Below, one piece after another: positions 52,184-61,636 of a stretch of DNA of 64,000 nucleotides. A program made the translations under genes and the position numbers. The notes beneath the pieces were generated by a model. It worked only from the letters and a program-made list of their open reading frames with translations. It made no database searches and was not told the DNA's origin. The stretch is taken from assembly GCA_963837325.1 (NCBI GenBank), contig CAWIMV010000002.1, positions 1,302,001 through 1,366,000 of the forward strand, written 5' to 3'. This DNA comes from CAVQKZ01 sp963837325 (lineage in GTDB: Bacteria; Actinomycetota; Actinomycetes; Mycobacteriales; Jatrophihabitantaceae). Each line of letters starts with the position of its first letter. The first letter of the stretch is position 1.

Positions 52184-53268
52184 ACCGTCCGGGCGTTGCC
52201 CTCGAACAGCGCCTCGTGGGCGTCGTTGATCCACTCCAGCCGCGCGCCCGCGTCGGTGAGATCCTGCTCGACCTGGCGCCACGCGTCGTTGAGCACGGTG
52301 CAGCCGAACCAGTGGGTCTCCGGGGCGCCATGCCCGTCGCTGCCCAGCAGCAGCCGTTCCGTCGGCGCGACGTCGAGCATGCCCAGCAGCCGGGCCGCCG
52401 TGCCCACGGGTGCGAACAGGTTCGACAGCGACAGCTCCAGCCAGACGTTGGCCTTGGTTGCGGCCAGGTGGGCCGACTGCTCGTGCCATGGGAACGAGCC
52501 GTGGATGAGCACGACCTTGCCGGCCTGGCCTTCCGGCGTGCGCAGCAGGTCTTCGAGCAGCAACGGGTCGGACTCGGCCAGCCGCAGCTCGGAATCGCCG
52601 AACCCGGTGTGGAACTGCACGGGCTTGTTCAAGTCGGCGGCCCGGGCCAGGACGTGCCGCATGACCAGATCGCGCAGTGCCTTGCCCCGTCGCCGAACCG
52701 GCCCGGCCGGCTCTGCGTCCAGCTCTCGCTGGGCCGTCTCGACGTCGACGGTCGGATCGACGGCCAGCCCGGTGCGGTAGGCCAGGATCGTCTTGTACGC
52801 GACGCAGCCCTCGGCCGCGGCGCTCGCCATGGCCGCCTCGACGCCCTCGACCACCTCGCCCGCCGACGCGCCCGCGCCAATCAACTGGTCGACCAGTAGG
52901 TCGATGCGGGCCATCTGCCACATCGGCCGTCCCGCGGCCGCGGCGTACTCGGCCGTGCGGGCCGGCTCACCCGGCGGCGCGGCCTCGTCGAGCACCATCT
53001 CGCTGATGCCGGCGTCGTCGAACAGGAACCGCAACCACGCCAGCCAGTCGGCGCGGGCGCGTTCGTCGCGAGCCGCCACCGCGTCCTGCGGCTCGACCCC
53101 GAGCAGCGCGGCCAGCTTCACCTGCAGCAGGTGCTGGAACAGCCGCCCGGGGCCGAGGCTGCGGCGCCGTTCCGCCGCAGCCTCGTCCTGACCCACGTCC
53201 AACGTGATGCCGGCCAGGTCGAGTGGGGCGAACTCGAGCGGGAACGGGTGGACGTGGTCGTCGATCAT
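52168..53268 (-). CDS. Amidohydrolase family protein (FluG-N-like)
   Basis: 366-residue amidohydrolase-2-type TIM barrel. Metal residues: HVHPF at the N-terminus (IDDHVHP), His in VQFHTGFGD, His in VLIHGSFPWHE, and Asp in LLLGSDGHGAPE. In FluG proteins this domain is fused to a glutamine-synthetase domain; here the GS-like gene is a separate gene 2 kb away. ATG 53268 overlaps the permease stop. Substrate unknown, likely a gamma-glutamyl or acyl amide from context. Confidence 0.85.
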   Translation of the reverse strand: MIDDHVHPFPLEFAPLDLAGITLDVGQDEAAAERRRSLGPGRLFQHLLQVKLAALLGVEPQDAVAARDERARADWLAWLRFLFDDAGISEMVLDEAAPPGEPARTAEYAAAAGRPMWQMARIDLLVDQLIGAGASAGEVVEGVEAAMASAAAEGCVAYKTILAYRTGLAVDPTVDVETAQRELDAEPAGPVRRRGKALRDLVMRHVLARAADLNKPVQFHTGFGDSELRLAESDPLLLEDLLRTPEGQAGKVVLIHGSFPWHEQSAHLAATKANVWLELSLSNLFAPVGTAARLLGMLDVAPTERLLLGSDGHGAPETHWFGCTVLNDAWRQVEQDLTDAGARLEWINDAHEALFEGNARTVYALG

Positions 53269-54761
53269 GGGCGGTCGAGTGCCTCCACCAGCTCGCCGCC
53301 TTCTTCGCCCAGGATGGACCCGATCCGCGCCACCGATTCGGCCCGGTTGGCCCGCAGCCAGAGCAGCACCCCGATGCCGATGACCAACCAGATGGCCGTG
53401 ATGTAGGGCGTGGCCTTGAGCACGCTCGGTGGAACCGGGTAGACCGAGCCGTACCAGGCGGCACCGAAGATCACCGCACCGATGAGCGGGACCAGCCCGT
53501 GCACGAGCGGGTTGAAGCGGGCACTGGTGCGCTTGAAGAACGCGATGCCGCCGAGGCACAGGCCGATGTAGACCAGGATCACGGCCAGCGTGCCGATCGT
53601 CGCAAAGAAGTAGTAGACCGTGAATGCGTCGCTGCCGAATAGCGTCGGGTTGCCGAAGCCGTAGCCGATAAGGGCCGCGGCCGCGGTCGCGACGGCGGCG
53701 ATCGTCAGCGTGGCGTTCACCGGGGTCTTGAACCGCGGATGCGTCTTGGCGAACCACCGGGGCAGCACGCCCTCACGGCCCATTGCGAACAGCGTGCGCG
53801 AACTCGCCGTGGCGCAGGCGACGCACACGATGAAGGCCGAGAGCATCGCCCCGATCTCGATGAGCTTGCCCAGCGTCTTGTCGCCGTAGTGCTCGGCCGC
53901 CGGGATCAGACCCCCACCGACCCAGGAGCTCGGGTCCTTCTGCAGTTCGGGTACGCCGTAGCCGATCGTCGTGGCGTAGGTGATGAACACGTAGAAGACG
54001 ATGGCGAAGATGACTGAAGCCAGCACCGCGATCGGGACCGCCCGGCGTGGGTTGGCGGTCTCCTCACCGAAGTCGGCGGCGGTCTCGAAGCCGATGTAGG
54101 ACGTGACGCCGAGAATCAGCCCGTAGAACACGCCGTGGAAGCCGCCCGACGTGGTGTGGCTGAACGTGAACGGCGACAACGTCTGGCCGTGCGCGCCGCC
54201 CTTGCCGACCACGATCAAGCCGAACACCAACAGCACGAGGACGGTGGCCACGCCGATGAGCAGTTGCAGTTTCGTCGTCACGCTGATCCGGATGACCGAC
54301 AGGACGACGAGGATGATCATGCCGATGATGAAGAACGGGAACCACCACTTGACGTCGACGCCGATCAGGTCGGCGAACAGCCAGCCGACGCCCGCCATCG
54401 TCATCGGCACGAAGCAGGCGAAGCCGAAGAAGTACAGCCAGCCGGCCAGGAAGCCCGACTCCTGGCCGAGGCTCCGGCTGACGTAGGTGTAGGCGTAGCC
54501 GGCCGCGGCCATGCGGCGGGTGAAGCCGATGACGACGAAGCCCAGCGTCAGGCAGGCGATGCCGCCGAGCAGGAAGGCGAGCGGGGTCGATCCGCCGGCG
54601 GTGCCGGCGACACCCCCCGTGTTGAGCTGCATCGCCATCGCCGGCGAGAGCACGGAAATGCTGATGGCGACGGCGTCCCAGGTGCGCAGCGAACCGCGCG
54701 CCAGACCTTCGCCTTCGGGCGTCGTCTCGGCGGGATACGCGCGAGAGGTTTCTTGCGTCAT
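53265..54761 (-). CDS. APC family amino acid/polyamine permease
   Basis: 498 residues, 12 predicted helices. Helix 1 unwound region SISVLSPAMAMQLNTGG, later ILGVTSYIGFETAADFGEET and the ASSRTLFAMGREGVLPRWF loop are typical of APC exchangers and eukaryotic-type GABA/choline permeases. ATG with AGGAGA upstream. Fourth gene of the minus-strand operon; presumably imports the amine or amino acid that the cluster handles. Confidence 0.9.
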   Translation of the reverse strand: MTQETSRAYPAETTPEGEGLARGSLRTWDAVAISISVLSPAMAMQLNTGGVAGTAGGSTPLAFLLGGIACLTLGFVVIGFTRRMAAAGYAYTYVSRSLGQESGFLAGWLYFFGFACFVPMTMAGVGWLFADLIGVDVKWWFPFFIIGMIILVVLSVIRISVTTKLQLLIGVATVLVLLVFGLIVVGKGGAHGQTLSPFTFSHTTSGGFHGVFYGLILGVTSYIGFETAADFGEETANPRRAVPIAVLASVIFAIVFYVFITYATTIGYGVPELQKDPSSWVGGGLIPAAEHYGDKTLGKLIEIGAMLSAFIVCVACATASSRTLFAMGREGVLPRWFAKTHPRFKTPVNATLTIAAVATAAAALIGYGFGNPTLFGSDAFTVYYFFATIGTLAVILVYIGLCLGGIAFFKRTSARFNPLVHGLVPLIGAVIFGAAWYGSVYPVPPSVLKATPYITAIWLVIGIGVLLWLRANRAESVARIGSILGEEGGELVEALDRP

Positions 54762-54823
54762 GGCGACGGTCTCCTGTTCTGGGGTGAAGCACCAGCCTGT
54801 TTGTTCAGTTGTGGCCTGTTGCG

Positions 54824-55612
54824 CTAGACGTACTTGCCCATACCGCCCGCGACGTCGATGCTGGCGCCGGTGATGTAGCTGCCGCGGTCACTGGCCAGCA
54901 GGGCGATCAGGCCAGACACCTCTTCGACCGTCCCGAACCGGCCGAGCGGCACCTCGGCGTTGGCCAGGGCGGCGAAGAACTCCTCCGGCGAGGAGTCCGG
55001 CGCGCGCCGCTGCCGGATGTTCTCCCACTGCGCGGTGACGACGAAGCCGATGTTGACGCTGTTGACGAGGATGCCCTCGGGCCCGTACTGCTGGGCCAGC
55101 GCTTTGGTCAGGTTGAGGCAGGCGGCCCGGTTGACCGTCGTCGCGAAGAACGCCGGGTCGGGGTAGCGGGCGTAGACCGCATTCACGTTGATGATCCGGG
55201 GGGCGCCGCTCTCGCGCAGATGCGGCAGGGCCACACGGATGCACCGGATCTGCGAGAAGAGCTTCACGTCCAGGTCGGCCTGCCAGTCCTCGTCGCTGAG
55301 GCTCTCGAAGTTGCCCGGGTGAGCGGCGCCGGCGTTGTTGACGAGGATGTCGATGCCGCCCAGCTCGTCGGCCGCGCTGCCGATGAATTGCTGCACGGCG
55401 TCGGCGTCGGTGACGTCGGCGACGGATCCCAGCACCTTCGCGTCGCCCGCGTCGGCACTGAGTTCCTTCTCGGTCGCCGCCACTTCGGCGCCGTCTCGGG
55501 CGCAGAACGCGACGTCGGCACCCTCCGCGAGCAGCTCGGCGGCGACGGCGCGACCAATGCCCTTCGTGCCGCCGGTAACCACCGCGCGCCGCCCCCGCAG
55601 GCCGAGGTCCAT
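54824..55612 (-). CDS. SDR-family protein with altered catalytic residues
   Basis: 262-residue Rossmann protein. Cofactor motif TGGTKGIGRA, NNAG (ILVNNAGAAHP) and the C-terminal SYITGASIDVAGGMG are normal. However, the catalytic Ser-Tyr-Lys set is not: the strand usually ending in Ser-Ser reads INVNAVYARY, and the YxxxK site reads TTVNR (Tyr to Thr, Lys to Arg). The enzyme is therefore either inactive as a dehydrogenase or uses other chemistry. Start overlaps the cupin stop by one base. Confidence 0.85.
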   Translation of the reverse strand: MDLGLRGRRAVVTGGTKGIGRAVAAELLAEGADVAFCARDGAEVAATEKELSADAGDAKVLGSVADVTDADAVQQFIGSAADELGGIDILVNNAGAAHPGNFESLSDEDWQADLDVKLFSQIRCIRVALPHLRESGAPRIINVNAVYARYPDPAFFATTVNRAACLNLTKALAQQYGPEGILVNSVNIGFVVTAQWENIRQRRAPDSSPEEFFAALANAEVPLGRFGTVEEVSGLIALLASDRGSYITGASIDVAGGMGKYV

Positions 55613-56049
55613 CAGGCGCTCTCCGGCTCCGTCGCTGACTCGCCGGTGCGCAGGTGCGCTTTGGCGTGGTCGAGCAGTGTCTTGCGCGGCGGGTTGAACA
55701 CGTCGACCTCTTGGCATTGCGTCTCGTAGGTGCGCGCGCCGTGCGGCACCCACGGCGGCACCACGGCAACGTCGCCCTTGCGCATGGTCCGCACGTCGCC
55801 GTCGACGTTGAATTCGAACTCGCCGTCGAGCACGATGACGATCTGCTCTTCCTCGTGCACGTGGTGGGGCGCGACGGTGTTCTTCTCGAACGAGACGAAG
55901 TTGACCATGGTGTGCTCGCCGAGCACTGGTTGGAACTTCAGCCCGGGGACGAATTCGACCGACTCGATGGCCGAGACGTCGACGTACCGTCCGGCGGCGG
56001 TGGGGGTACCGGCGCCTTCGACGCTGAAGTGCTGCTTGTCGCTGCTCAT
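55612..56049 (-). CDS. Cupin domain protein
   Basis: 145-residue single-cupin protein. Motif 1 APHHVHEEEQIVIVLDGEFEF and motif 2 GDVAVVPPWVPHGA supply the three His and one Glu typical of the metal site, so it may be a dioxygenase, isomerase or binding protein. Overlaps the aminotransferase gene by four bases. Function within the cluster is unknown. Confidence 0.82.
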   Translation of the reverse strand: MSSDKQHFSVEGAGTPTAAGRYVDVSAIESVEFVPGLKFQPVLGEHTMVNFVSFEKNTVAPHHVHEEEQIVIVLDGEFEFNVDGDVRTMRKGDVAVVPPWVPHGARTYETQCQEVDVFNPPRKTLLDHAKAHLRTGESATEPESA

Positions 56050-57275
56050 GCGCTGCCTTCTGAGGTAAGGAGGGTGGCGAGTCGGCGGATGCCTTCGCCG
56101 ATGTCGGCTTCGGTCGCCCGGCTGTAGGCCAGCCGGAAGCAGTTGTTGCCGCGACCGTCGGTGTAGAACGGCGAGCCGGGCACGTAGGCGACGCCCAACC
56201 GGGACGCCGGCGCCGTCAGCGCCCGGGCATCGACGTGCGGCGGTGCGGTCAGCCACACGAAGAACCCGCCGCGCGGCCGGGTCCAGGTGACGCCGTCGGG
56301 CATGTGCTCCTCGAGCGCGGCGATCATGGTCGCGGCCCTCGACTCGTACAGCCGGCGCGCGCCGACCAGGTTGTCCTGCAGGTGGCCGCGCTCGACGTAG
56401 CGGGCCATGAGTAGCTGCCCGAGGGCGCCCGAACACTGGTCGGAGTTCTGCTTCGCCGCGGTCATGGCCGTGATCAGCGCACTCGGCCCGACGGCCCAGC
56501 CCAGGCGCACACCCGGCATGAACACCTTGGAGAACGTCCCGATCTGCACGACGACATCAGGACCAAGCGACCACAGGCTGGTCGGCGCGTGCCCGTCGAA
56601 GGCCAGGTCGCGGTAGGCGACGTCCTCGGCGATCAGCACGCCATGCCGGCGGCACAGCTCCACCAGAGCGGCCCGCCGGTCTTCGGCCAGGCTCAGCCCG
56701 CTCGGATTCTGGTGGTCGGGGATGACGTAGAGCAGCTTGGGGCGGGGGCCGTGGGCCAGCGCCTGCTCCAACTCGTCGAGCCGGATCCCGTCGGCGTCGA
56801 CGGCGACGCCCTCGACCTCGGCCTCGAATCCCGCGAACGCCATGATCGCCCCGAGGTAGGTGGGGGCCTCGACCAGCACGCGATCGCCGGGGTCGATCAG
56901 GGTGCGGGCCAATAGTTGCATCGCCTCGATGCCGCCGCTGGTGATGAGCACGTCGTCGGCCTCGACCTGGACGCCCTGGCTCGCCTCGAGCATGCCGCTC
57001 ACGGCCGAGCGGGCCGGGGGCAAGCCGAGCGTCGGGGAGTACTGCAGGGCCAGCGCGGCGTCGTTGGCCAGCAACTCTTCGGTCAGTCCGCGGATGACAT
57101 CGACCGGGAACGTCTCGGGCGCCGGGAACCCGCCGGAGAAGGTGATGACGTCAGTGCTCGCGGCAAGTGACAGGATGGCCGTGAGCTCGTCGCCGCCGCG
57201 GCTGGCCCGACGCGCGAATTGCTCCGGCCACACCAGATCAGCAATTGGTTCGGACGTCCGCAGCGGTCCACCCAC
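56046..57275 (-). CDS. Fold-type I PLP aminotransferase (2-aminoadipate/MocR-type)
   Basis: 409 residues. PLP Lys250 in GTFSKVFMPGVRLGW; also YSPTLGLPPARSAV, YVIPDHQNPSG, AEDVAYRDLAF and the C-terminal FRLAYSRA arginine. Closest in style to LysN/2-aminoadipate and aromatic aminotransferases without a MocR DNA-binding domain. GTG start. First gene of the minus-strand operon, divergent from the Lrp regulator and presumably controlled by it. Confidence 0.88.
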   Translation of the reverse strand: MGGPLRTSEPIADLVWPEQFARRASRGGDELTAILSLAASTDVITFSGGFPAPETFPVDVIRGLTEELLANDAALALQYSPTLGLPPARSAVSGMLEASQGVQVEADDVLITSGGIEAMQLLARTLIDPGDRVLVEAPTYLGAIMAFAGFEAEVEGVAVDADGIRLDELEQALAHGPRPKLLYVIPDHQNPSGLSLAEDRRAALVELCRRHGVLIAEDVAYRDLAFDGHAPTSLWSLGPDVVVQIGTFSKVFMPGVRLGWAVGPSALITAMTAAKQNSDQCSGALGQLLMARYVERGHLQDNLVGARRLYESRAATMIAALEEHMPDGVTWTRPRGGFFVWLTAPPHVDARALTAPASRLGVAYVPGSPFYTDGRGNNCFRLAYSRATEADIGEGIRRLATLLTSEGSA

Positions 57276-57315
57276 GTCGATACCTGCTCCGCATCACTTG
57301 GCGTTCTCAGAACGT

Positions 57316-57337
57316 CCTGACGACCTCAGTCGTCAGG
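57316..57337. promoter_or_regulatory. Inverted repeat operator between aminotransferase and Lrp genes
   Basis: CCTGACGAC and GTCGTCAGG are perfect 9-bp arms with a 4-base spacer, centred 51 bases upstream of the aminotransferase start and 66 bases upstream of the Lrp gene. Likely binding site of the Lrp-family regulator. Confidence 0.55.
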
Positions 57338-57392
57338 TACTGTACGTATCACGAGGGTATGTGACAAGCAAAGCGGGGGTTCCACCTTCCTG

Positions 57393-57950
57393 ATGGCAAA
57401 GCAACGCCCACCTCTGTCCAGCTTGGCCGATGTCGCGCCGCCCGCGCACGCCGTCGTCTCGCTCGACGCGATCGACCGCCAGCTACTCACACTGCTGTCC
57501 CAGGACGCCCGCGTCTCGCAACGCCGGCTGGCCCGCGAGTTGCGCATGTCGCCCCCGGCGATCGGAGAGCGCGTGGCCCGGCTCGAGCGGGCTGGCGTCA
57601 TCCGGGGCTACCGGGTCTCGATCGACTGGGCCGTCCTCGGCTACGTCACCTGCTATCTCGCGGTGAGCGCGATGCAGGACGCCGACCAAGGTCAGGTGAT
57701 GGCCGCCCTGTACGCGCTGCCCGAGGTCGAGGACGTCACCGTCATCACCGGCTCGCTGGACATGCTGGTGCGGCTGCGGGTGCGCGACCACGTGCATCTC
57801 CGCCAGTTCCTGCTGGAGCACGCGTGGCAGATCGACGGCGTGCAGCGGACCGAGACGTTCCTGTCCCTGGCCGAGTTGCCGAGCAAGGAGCTGGCCCTGA
57901 CGTTGCTGGCCGAAGGCGCCGATCAAGCGGCCGCGCCGGGGGAGGGCTGA
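57393..57950 (+). CDS. Lrp/AsnC-family transcriptional regulator
   Basis: 185 residues: winged helix at about 25-70 (DRQLLTLLSQDARVSQRRLARELRMSPPAIGERVARLERAGVI) and a C-terminal RAM effector domain (VEDVTVITGSLDMLVRLRVRDH). Divergent from the aminotransferase-led operon; an amino acid effector linked to that cluster is likely. Downstream Dabb and YjbR genes are close and on the same strand. Confidence 0.9.
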   Translation: MAKQRPPLSSLADVAPPAHAVVSLDAIDRQLLTLLSQDARVSQRRLARELRMSPPAIGERVARLERAGVIRGYRVSIDWAVLGYVTCYLAVSAMQDADQGQVMAALYALPEVEDVTVITGSLDMLVRLRVRDHVHLRQFLLEHAWQIDGVQRTETFLSLAELPSKELALTLLAEGADQAAAPGEG

Positions 57951-57955
57951 TTCGA

Positions 57956-58276
57956 ATGACGTTGCAGCATGTGGTGCTGTTCAGCTTCCCGACGGATCTG
58001 AGCGCCGAGGACTGGGCCGACATGCAGCGGCAGGTGCGATCGTGGCCGAGCGAAATCGGTGGCATCGACGTCATCAGGCTGGGGCCGTCGATCAACACCG
58101 AACGTACCCGCGGGTACCAGTACCTGCTGTTCATGGAGGTGGCGGACGAGGCCGCGCTGGTCGCCTACCAGCAACACCCGGTGCACAAGCAGTTCCTGCA
58201 ATGGGTGATCGACCGCGACTGCACACCGCTCGCGTTCGACTACTACCTCGACGAGAGCACCGCGATCCTGCCGTGA
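57956..58276 (+). CDS. Dabb (stress-responsive A/B barrel) domain protein
   Basis: 106-residue dimeric alpha/beta-barrel protein: LQHVVLFSF at the start and GYQYLLFMEVADEAALVAYQQHPVHKQFLQ, the family signature. Role unknown; some members catalyse cyclisation or decarboxylation, most are uncharacterised. ATG follows the Lrp stop by 5 bases. Confidence 0.82.
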   Translation: MTLQHVVLFSFPTDLSAEDWADMQRQVRSWPSEIGGIDVIRLGPSINTERTRGYQYLLFMEVADEAALVAYQQHPVHKQFLQWVIDRDCTPLAFDYYLDESTAILP

Positions 58277-58656
58277 GCCCGTCGTCGTCGCGAGATCCGG
58301 TCGAGCGGCTGCGGCGCATCTGCTTAGCCCTGCCGGAGGTCAACGAGCGGCTCAGCCACGGGTCGCCGTCGTTCTTCGTGCGCGACAAGAAGCAGTTCGT
58401 CTCGGTCGACGACCATCATCACGGGGTCGACCATCTGGGGTTCTGGTGCGCGGCGCCGGCCGGAGCCCAGGAGGCTCTCATCGCCGACAACCCGGACCAG
58501 TACTTCCGGCCGCCGTACGTGGGGCACCGCGGCTGGGTGGGCGTGCGCATCGACGGCAACCCGGACTGGGCCGAGGTCACCGAGATCGTCCACGATGCCT
58601 ACCGGCAGGTCGCGCCGAAGGGTCTGAGCGCGCAATTGGGCGCGACTGCCGGCTGA
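58273..58656 (+). CDS. MmcQ/YjbR family protein
   Basis: 127 residues of the CyaY-like DNA-binding YjbR fold: RRICLALPEVNERLSHGSPSFFV, QYFRPPYVGHRGWVGVRID, and WAEVTEIVHDAYRQVAPKGL. GTG start overlaps the Dabb stop (GTGA). Biochemical role unknown. Confidence 0.85.
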   Translation: MSPSSSRDPVERLRRICLALPEVNERLSHGSPSFFVRDKKQFVSVDDHHHGVDHLGFWCAAPAGAQEALIADNPDQYFRPPYVGHRGWVGVRIDGNPDWAEVTEIVHDAYRQVAPKGLSAQLGATAG

Positions 58657-58680
58657 GCGACCCGCGTACCCTCGACCGAT

Positions 58681-59769
<1,089 letters not shown>

Positions 59770-59806
59770 CCCATTCCGCCGGGGCCGCCGCGCGTCCCGG
59801 TCCCGC

Positions 59807-59897
59807 TTTTCCCCGCTGCTGACCGGTCGTGATCATGTTTTCCCCGCTGGTGACCGGTTTGGACGCCGCAAACCGAGTCACCAGCGGGGAAAACATG
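59807..59897. repeat. Inverted repeats of the TTTTCCCCGCTGGTG family
   Basis: One copy at 59807-59827, a second at 59834-59860 that pairs with an inverted copy at 59870-59897 (arms about 27 bases, one inserted base, 9-base loop). Between the convergent prfB and exporter genes. The core is shared with the hairpin at 29301-29352, so this is a dispersed family in this genome. Confidence 0.6.
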
Positions 59898-59950
59898 GGC
59901 CCACCCGAGCACCAGCGGGGAAAACATGGCCCCACCCGAGCGTCAGCGGG
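59879..59950. repeat. Tandem 31-bp repeats (CACCAGCGGGGAAAACATG unit)
   Basis: Units begin at 59879, 59910 and 59941; the first two are nearly identical over 31 bases, the third keeps about 10 bases. Further right, a 25-base direct repeat (starting 59965 and 59990; GACCACGCCC...ATTT) duplicates sequence overlapping the 3' end of the exporter permease gene. There are no CRISPR-like spacers. Confidence 0.6.
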
Positions 59951-60002
59951 CGGGGGAGATCACGGACCACGCCCGGCCATTTAAGTACCGACCACGCCCC
60001 GG

Positions 60003-60833
60003 CTATTTGAGCAAGAGCGCGCCCAACCGGCGGGCGGTGACGACCAGCCCGATGGCGGCCATCACGGCGAAGTAGGCGATGTGGCCGACCATGGCCAGGT
60101 CGAGGACGCCGGCGTTGAGCCCACGCAGCAGGGCGATGCCGTGCTGCAACGGGAGGCATTCCACGACGACGCGCAGCCAGGCCGGATACACCGACAGGTT
60201 GTAGAACGTGCCGCTGAACAGGAACATCGGCAGCACCGCCAGCTGCACCAGGTCGAGATCCTGGAACGACTTCATGTAGGTGGTCACGGCCATGCCGACC
60301 GCGCCGAACGCGAATGCGATCAGCAAGGCCGCCGGCAGCATCGCCACCGCCCACCACGACACGGTCAGGCCCATCACGGCCATCACGATGAGGAACCCGG
60401 TGGCGTACAGCCCCCCGCGAATGAGCGCCCAGCCGATCTCGCCGATCGCGATGTCGAACGGCCCGAGCGAGGTCGCCAGCATCGAGTCGTACAGCTTCGC
60501 GTACTTCATCTTGAAGAAGACGTTCATCGTCGAGTCGTAGACCGCGCCGTTCATGGCCGAGGACGCGAGCAGAGCCGGCGCGATGAACGCGGTGTATGAG
60601 ATCGGATGACCACCGGGGCCGACCACGGTGCCGACCAGCTTGTGCAGCCCGGTACCGAGCGCGAACAGGTAGAACAGCGGCTCGAAGAAGCCGGAGAAGA
60701 TCACCATCCAGCTTCGGCGATACACCCGGAACGCCCGCTCGAGCACGACGTGGCTGCGCCCGGCGTACATGCCCTGCGGCAGCATCCGCAGCGCCGTGCT
60801 GGCCCGGGCCTCGGGCGCAATCGTGGCGCTCAC
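60003..60833 (-). CDS. ABC-2 type transporter permease
   Basis: 276 residues with six predicted helices; VYRRSWMVIFSGFFEPLFYLFALGTGL and PMFLFSGTFYNLSVYPAWLRVVVECLPLQHGIALLRG are typical of DrrB/NodJ-like exporters. GTG 60833 overlaps the upstream permease stop (GTGA). Last of three exporter genes. Substrate unknown. Confidence 0.88.
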   Translation of the reverse strand: MSATIAPEARASTALRMLPQGMYAGRSHVVLERAFRVYRRSWMVIFSGFFEPLFYLFALGTGLHKLVGTVVGPGGHPISYTAFIAPALLASSAMNGAVYDSTMNVFFKMKYAKLYDSMLATSLGPFDIAIGEIGWALIRGGLYATGFLIVMAVMGLTVSWWAVAMLPAALLIAFAFGAVGMAVTTYMKSFQDLDLVQLAVLPMFLFSGTFYNLSVYPAWLRVVVECLPLQHGIALLRGLNAGVLDLAMVGHIAYFAVMAAIGLVVTARRLGALLLK

Positions 60834-61636
60834 TTGGTCAGCCTCACCCGGAACCGCCAGCGCGCCAGCGCCAGGCCGACGACGACCCACAGCAGCAGGT
60901 AGGCGATGTGCCCGACCACCGCAAGCCACGACAGGCCACCGATCGCGGCGTCGCGCGCCAGTTCCGTGCCGTGCCACAGCGGCCAGAAGTAGGCCAGCCA
61001 CTGGCCCCACTCCGGCAGCTGGCTGATCGGATAGAACGTCCCGCTGAACAGGAACATCGGCGTGACGACGAACCGGAACACCATGTTGAAGCCGTTGCCC
61101 TCGTTCTCGAGGCTGGCCGTCAGCGCGGCGACGGGAGCCGCGAACGCCACTCCGGTCAGCGTCGCGGCCGGCACGGCCAGCACGACCTGCCAGCGCGAGG
61201 TGCCGCCGAAGCAGGCCATGATCGCCAGGTAGACGGCGGAGTTGAGGAACAGCCGCAGCGCGTTGGCCAGCAACTCGCCGTCGCAGACCTGCCGGGGGGT
61301 CAGCGGGGTGGCGATCATGCCGTGGAACGTGCGCTCCCACTTGAAGCCGCCCATCAACGGGTAGCTCGCCTCGGCGGCGGCGATCTGCAACGCGGCCGCG
61401 GTCAGGAACGCCGGTGCCACGAACACGAGGTAGGGCACCCCGAGCGGCGTGCCGTTGTCGTCGACGATCGCCCCGAGCCCGATCCCGAGCGCCAGCACGT
61501 ACATCAGCGGCGTGACCAGCCCGACGATGGCGACACTGCGCCAGAAGCTGCGAATGACCCGGAACCGGTACTCCACGACCGGCCACACCGAACCGCGCGC
61601 GGCACGCGGGGCCGGAGCAACCTCGACGGTGCTCAT
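60830..61636 (-). CDS. ABC-2 type transporter permease
   Basis: 268 residues, paralogue of the following permease: YRFRVIRSFWRSVAIVGLVTPLMYVLALG at the start and PMFLFSGTFYPISQLPEWGQWLAYFWPLWHGTELARD. Its ATG overlaps the last base of the ATP-binding gene. The two would form a heterodimeric pore. Confidence 0.88.
   Translation of the reverse strand: MSTVEVAPAPRAARGSVWPVVEYRFRVIRSFWRSVAIVGLVTPLMYVLALGIGLGAIVDDNGTPLGVPYLVFVAPAFLTAAALQIAAAEASYPLMGGFKWERTFHGMIATPLTPRQVCDGELLANALRLFLNSAVYLAIMACFGGTSRWQVVLAVPAATLTGVAFAAPVAALTASLENEGNGFNMVFRFVVTPMFLFSGTFYPISQLPEWGQWLAYFWPLWHGTELARDAAIGGLSWLAVVGHIAYLLLWVVVGLALARWRFRVRLTK

Noticed and set aside
59879..59950. CRISPR array
   Set aside because: The 31-bp repeats are head-to-tail without spacers and no cas genes are present.
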